A stretch of 64,000 bases of DNA, taken from the NCBI GenBank assembly GCA_031555935.1, contig JAVBTX010000025.1:30998-94997 (forward strand), read 5' to 3'. The stretch is from Roseburia_C sp031555935. Its GTDB lineage: Bacteria; Bacillota; Clostridia; Lachnospirales; Lachnospiraceae. A program made the position numbers and the translations under genes. The notes beneath the pieces are model-generated. The model had not been told where the DNA came from. It worked only from the letters and a program-made list of their open reading frames with translations, and ran no database searches. This document shows positions 61,069 to 64,000 of this stretch, piece after piece; position 1 is the stretch's first letter, and the number at the start of each line of letters is the position of its first letter.

Positions 61069-62469
61069 TTATTCGCCACGAAGGTATGCTTTTACGTCCT
61101 CTTCAATCGGATCATAAAGGTCTGGTTTTACCCCTATGTATTTACATGCTTCATATAACACTGGTACCACATCCTTATGAATCCCAACACAGTGATGGAT
61201 ATATGGTCCTTCCACAATCTTTGCCTCCAGGCGTTTGATATTCTCTACTTCCACCCAAAGATAAGTGCCCATGCCCTTTGGTCCTTCAATTCCCTTGGCA
61301 TTTCCTAATAACAATGAATACTCACCGTTGTCGCCGTCAAAGCGAACCAATGATACATCACCATGTTTTGCCTCTGCGGTAATACTGCCTGGATGATCAA
61401 ATGCCAGTGGATAAGTCAGTTTTGCTTTTTCCCTCGCAATGGATATTGGCCACGGTCCACAGTGCTGTAATAACTCGCCATTTTCTATATCCGGATGACG
61501 AATCGTCCAATCCGCAAAGAAACTTCTCGTTTCGCCCATGCCTGCTGCTTCCACCATTAGAGACGTGATTGCACCATGAATATCGGTCTCACATACAACT
61601 GGGATTCCTTCATCATTTAGCAGTGCGTTAGCCGCACATGGCATAACCCCAAGTTCGTTTTGCAACTGGTTCCAGCACTGGATTGCAATTGCTTTGCAGC
61701 CATATTTTGTTGCCAGAGATTTCATTGCCACTTTTAATGCCGCAACATTTTCCAATTCATTATCTTTAATGCAGATTTCCATGTTGTCGCGGCAGTACTG
61801 CATAACTATGGCTACCTCTGTTTTCTCTTCTTTCGCTTTTCTCACTGCATCCGTTAATTCCGGCATTGGAATTGGTGATAATTGGATATTAAACCGTTCT
61901 AACAATTCTCCCTCATTACACATCGTGGTCCAAAAATCAAATGGTCTGGTGGATATTTGTAAGATACGAATATTCTTAAATGATTTTACAACATTGCATA
62001 CTGCCAGAAAATCGCGAATGCCGCGCTCGAAGATCGGGTCGCTTAATCGACAGTTCGTCATATAGGTAAATGAAATGCCAAACCTTCTTAAGACTTTACC
62101 GGTTGCAAATAGTCCGCACTGAGTATCGCGAAGTCTTGTTCCATCCGGTTCTGGCCGCTCATCTAAGGGACCCCATAACAGCACTGGTACATTTAATTCT
62201 TTTGCTAATCTGGCACACTCATACTCGGTCCCAAAGTTACAATGCGGCAGGAACAGTCCATCGATTTTTTCTCGTTTAAACTTTTCAGCAATTTTGTACA
62301 TATCCTCATCGTTGTATAACAATCCTTCTGCGTTTATGTCTGTGATATCGACAAAATCAATTCCTAGTTCTGCTAATCTTGTTGCCGTTAATCCGCGATA
62401 CTTAATTGCATCTGGGGCACTAAAAATACTTCTTCTGGTTGGCGCGTAGCCTATTTTTATCTTATCCAT
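61069..62469 (-). CDS. L-fucose/L-arabinose isomerase-family sugar isomerase (apiose isomerase candidate)
   Basis: 466 aa, starting MDKIKIGYAPTRR at the ATG with GGAG upstream. It has the three-domain fucose-isomerase layout: an N-terminal Rossmann-like part (GLFLPHCNFGTEYECARLAKEL), a middle part with CWNQLQNELGVMPCAANALL and VVCETDIHGAITSLM (metal-binding acidic residues), and a C-terminal part (HCGPWPISI, YIHHCVGIHKDV) with histidines. It interconverts an aldose and a ketose. First gene of the catabolic operon, followed by split transketolase and FGGY kinase. The substrate is not decidable from motifs. Confidence 0.82.
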   Translation of the reverse strand: MDKIKIGYAPTRRSIFSAPDAIKYRGLTATRLAELGIDFVDITDINAEGLLYNDEDMYKIAEKFKREKIDGLFLPHCNFGTEYECARLAKELNVPVLLWGPLDERPEPDGTRLRDTQCGLFATGKVLRRFGISFTYMTNCRLSDPIFERGIRDFLAVCNVVKSFKNIRILQISTRPFDFWTTMCNEGELLERFNIQLSPIPMPELTDAVRKAKEEKTEVAIVMQYCRDNMEICIKDNELENVAALKVAMKSLATKYGCKAIAIQCWNQLQNELGVMPCAANALLNDEGIPVVCETDIHGAITSLMVEAAGMGETRSFFADWTIRHPDIENGELLQHCGPWPISIAREKAKLTYPLAFDHPGSITAEAKHGDVSLVRFDGDNGEYSLLLGNAKGIEGPKGMGTYLWVEVENIKRLEAKIVEGPYIHHCVGIHKDVVPVLYEACKYIGVKPDLYDPIEEDVKAYLRGE

Positions 62470-62558
62470 TCTTAATCTCCATTCTTTCAAAGTCTGTGTG
62501 AAAACTTTTTTTCATACTTTACCTGTAATATATCTTTTTCAACACTTTATTCCCACAA

Positions 62559-62576
62559 TAAATAAAGCGTTATTTA
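62559..62576. promoter_or_regulatory. Candidate operator of the divergent LacI regulator
   Basis: A perfect inverted repeat TAAATAA-AGCG-TTATTTA, 18 bp with a central CG-containing core, the usual form of LacI-family operators. It lies midway between the isomerase operon and the lacI-type gene. Several CTTTATT copies surround it. Confidence 0.5.
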
Positions 62577-62596
62577 CTTTATTTTCAACTTTATTC

Positions 62597-62625
62597 TTGT
62601 TTATTCTTTCTTTATTCCGTATAAT
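62597..62625 (+). promoter_or_regulatory. Promoter of the LacI-family gene
   Basis: TTGTTT (62597-62602), 17-bp spacer, TATAAT (62620-62625), then TCGGAGGA before the ATG at 62667. Confidence 0.7.
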
Positions 62626-62666
62626 AAGATTCATCAAATAAGATATTTGAAATCGGAGGAATTACA

Positions 62667-63674
62667 ATGGGAATCACTGCTAAGGAACTAGCCGTCAAGC
62701 TGAATCTGTCTGCCACAGCCGTTTCAATGGCGTTAAATAACAAACCCGGTGTCAGCACCGAAACAAGAAATCTCGTCATTAAAGAAGCGGAGAAGTACGG
62801 CTATGACTTCACCAGACTTTCCTTAAAGAAAAATAAAACCGGGGACATCTACTGTATTATTTACCGCGCACACAATGCGATTTTAAATTACACACCAATT
62901 TTTTCTGAATTAACCGATGGGATTGAGCAGGAGTGCCGACAGAATGGCTATCATTTAAAAACCTTACAGATTTATGAAAAGACAGATGATGTTCAAAAAT
63001 GCATTGAAGACTTAAGGGTCACTGGCTGTATTGGAATTATCCTGTTAGGAACTGAGATTACAGCAGCTATATGCAATCAATTCCTACAGCTTTCCGTTCC
63101 CGTGGTGCTACTTGATTCCTCCTTTCACTCCGTAGAATGCAGCAGTGTCTTGATCAATAATACCCAGGGTGCTTACCTTGCGACCAACTATCTGATTGAC
63201 CGCCGTGGCAAACAGCCTGGGCATCTATGCTCCTCTTATAAAATTGAAAACTTCATCGAGCGTAAAAATGGCTTCAACCGTGCCGTCCGCGAACATGGTA
63301 TGTCGGTCGGTAAATCGATTACCCATGAACTATCCCCTTCCATCGACGGAGCATTTACCGACATGCTCGAAATCATCGACCAGGCAGATGATTTGGCCGA
63401 ATGCTACTTTGCCGACAATGACCTAATTGCGATTGGTGCCATCAAAGCGCTAAAGCTTCGAGGATACAAAATCCCAGATGATATCGCCATTGTTGGCTTT
63501 GATAATATTTCCGAAAGCCGAATTATTGAGCCTTCCCTTACCACAATTGATATTCCACGAAAATTTATGGGACAGACTGCTGCCAGGCAATTAATCTACC
63601 AGATTACCAATCCGATTCCACATACCGTTAAAATAGAAGTTTCAACAACGATTGTAAAGCGTTTTTCGGCATAA
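62667..63674 (+). CDS. LacI-family transcriptional regulator
   Basis: 335 aa. The helix-turn-helix is at the N-terminus (MGITAKELAVKLNLSATAVSMALNNKPGVS), followed by a hinge and a periplasmic-binding-protein type effector domain (SVPVVLLDSSFHSVECSSVLINN, FADNDLIAIGAIKALKLRGYKIPDDIAIVGFDN, PSLTTIDIPRKFMGQTAARQL). It is divergent from the isomerase operon and should repress it, released by the pathway sugar. The effector is unknown. Confidence 0.93.
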   Translation: MGITAKELAVKLNLSATAVSMALNNKPGVSTETRNLVIKEAEKYGYDFTRLSLKKNKTGDIYCIIYRAHNAILNYTPIFSELTDGIEQECRQNGYHLKTLQIYEKTDDVQKCIEDLRVTGCIGIILLGTEITAAICNQFLQLSVPVVLLDSSFHSVECSSVLINNTQGAYLATNYLIDRRGKQPGHLCSSYKIENFIERKNGFNRAVREHGMSVGKSITHELSPSIDGAFTDMLEIIDQADDLAECYFADNDLIAIGAIKALKLRGYKIPDDIAIVGFDNISESRIIEPSLTTIDIPRKFMGQTAARQLIYQITNPIPHTVKIEVSTTIVKRFSA

Positions 63675-63708
63675 ACTTATTTTTATTCAATACCAAAAAG
63701 ACAAAATA

Positions 63709-63768
63709 CCCAAGAAGCTTACCATGCAATCAAATATATCTCATTGACCGCTGTGGTAACTTCTTGGG
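63709..63768 (+). terminator. Hairpin terminator after the LacI gene
   Basis: A stem of about 15 bp (63709-63724 with 63754-63768, one bulged C) with 29-nt loop, followed by a T-rich stretch near 63776-63785. It sits between convergent genes. Confidence 0.65.
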
Positions 63769-63801
63769 CATCTGTTCATTTTTTACGTCTATTGGAAATT
63801 G

Positions 63802-64000
63802 CTATTTTCTTTTTAGTTGTTCTTCCAATTCCTTAATTCGTTTCTCTTGCTCTGCTAGCATGATATTCCGTTCTGCTAACTTATTATCTCGCTCTGCTAA
63901 CTCATTATCTCGCTCTGCTAACTCATTATCTCGCTCTGCTAACTCATTATCTCGCTCTGCTAACTCATTATCTCGCTCTGCTAACTCATTATCTCGCTCT
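63802..64000 (-). CDS. C-terminal end of a protein with a heptad-repeat tail (gene runs off the window)
   Basis: Reading leftward into the TAG at 63804-63802, the last 66 codons translate as repeated ERDNELA, then LAEQEKRIKELEEQLKRK. Seven-residue units with Leu every seventh position predict a coiled coil. Similar tails occur on PD-(D/E)XK (Rpn-like) transposase-family proteins in this group of bacteria, but the body of the gene is outside the window, so no function is assigned. Confidence 0.65.
   Translation of the reverse strand, partial: ERDNELAERDNELAERDNELAERDNELAERDNELAERDNKLAERNIMLAEQEKRIKELEEQLKRK
63880..64000. repeat. 21-bp tandem repeat array reaching the right edge
   Basis: Units of 21 bp start at 63880, 63901, 63922, 63943, 63964 and 63985 (last cut off). 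Four full copies are identical, the first has one change, and two more degenerate copies lie at 63838-63879. Because 21 is a multiple of three, copy-number changes keep the frame. Confidence 0.92.

Noticed and set aside
63880..64000. CRISPR-like array at the right edge
   Set aside because: The 21-bp units are contiguous, with no unique spacers, and they translate to a regular heptad; it is a coding tandem repeat.

Overview
The window reads as chromosomal DNA of a low-GC, anaerobic Gram-positive bacterium, most likely a gut Lachnospiraceae/Clostridia. Grounds: strong AGGAGG-type ribosome sites, sigma-A promoters of the TTGACA-17-TATAAT kind, lipoprotein boxes, an iron-only-hydrogenase-like sensor, Rrf2/NifS/NifU iron-sulfur genes, a lactococcin-972-type bacteriocin cluster and a large plant-glycan locus. 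This family placement is inference. No rRNA, tRNA, CRISPR array or complete insertion sequence was seen.

Left third (1-24 kb). The end of a PTS permease gene is followed by malate-dehydrogenase-like and malic enzyme genes, a Fic/antitoxin pair, a four-gene polar amino acid importer, and an IscR-NifS-NifU operon with a second Rrf2 regulator. A [FeFe]-hydrogenase-like/GGDEF/EAL sensor stands alone. Then comes a thyA-folA-AEC transporter-ilvB-ilvN-yitT operon, a bacteriocin cluster (precursor, small membrane protein, 643-aa membrane protein, ABC ATPase), and larB-larC-larE for the nickel-pincer cofactor, cotranscribed with a BvgS-like hybrid kinase.

Middle (27-40 kb). An ABC-2 exporter lies downstream of its two-component system and a CHASE-GGDEF cyclase. 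Next are purM-purN-purD, and on the other strand an AEC transporter, a nitroreductase-like gene and a lipoprotein.

Right part (39.7-64 kb). This is a carbohydrate locus made of two leftward operons and two rightward regulators. Operon A is a sugar ABC importer (SBP, ATPase, two permeases) with a GH3 enzyme, a GH78 alpha-L-rhamnosidase and a beta-phosphoglucomutase; it is divergent from an AraC regulator fused to a GH39-like glycosidase. Operon B is an aldose-ketose isomerase (fucose-isomerase type), both halves of a split transketolase, an FGGY kinase, a sugar-binding-protein/GGDEF fusion and a DUF5060/DUF4038-type (apiosidase-like) hydrolase; it is divergent from a LacI regulator. The hydrolase, isomerase, kinase and split transketolase match the D-apiose route (apiose to apulose to apulose-4-phosphate to glycolytic/pentose intermediates). 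The best hypothesis is uptake and breakdown of apiose-bearing plant glycosides, with an unusual c-di-GMP branch built into the catabolic operon.

Cyclic-di-GMP recurs: there are three GGDEF/EAL proteins in 64 kb, each with a different input domain (hydrogenase-like, CHASE, sugar-binding). The right edge cuts into a gene whose C-terminus is a 21-bp/7-residue tandem repeat.
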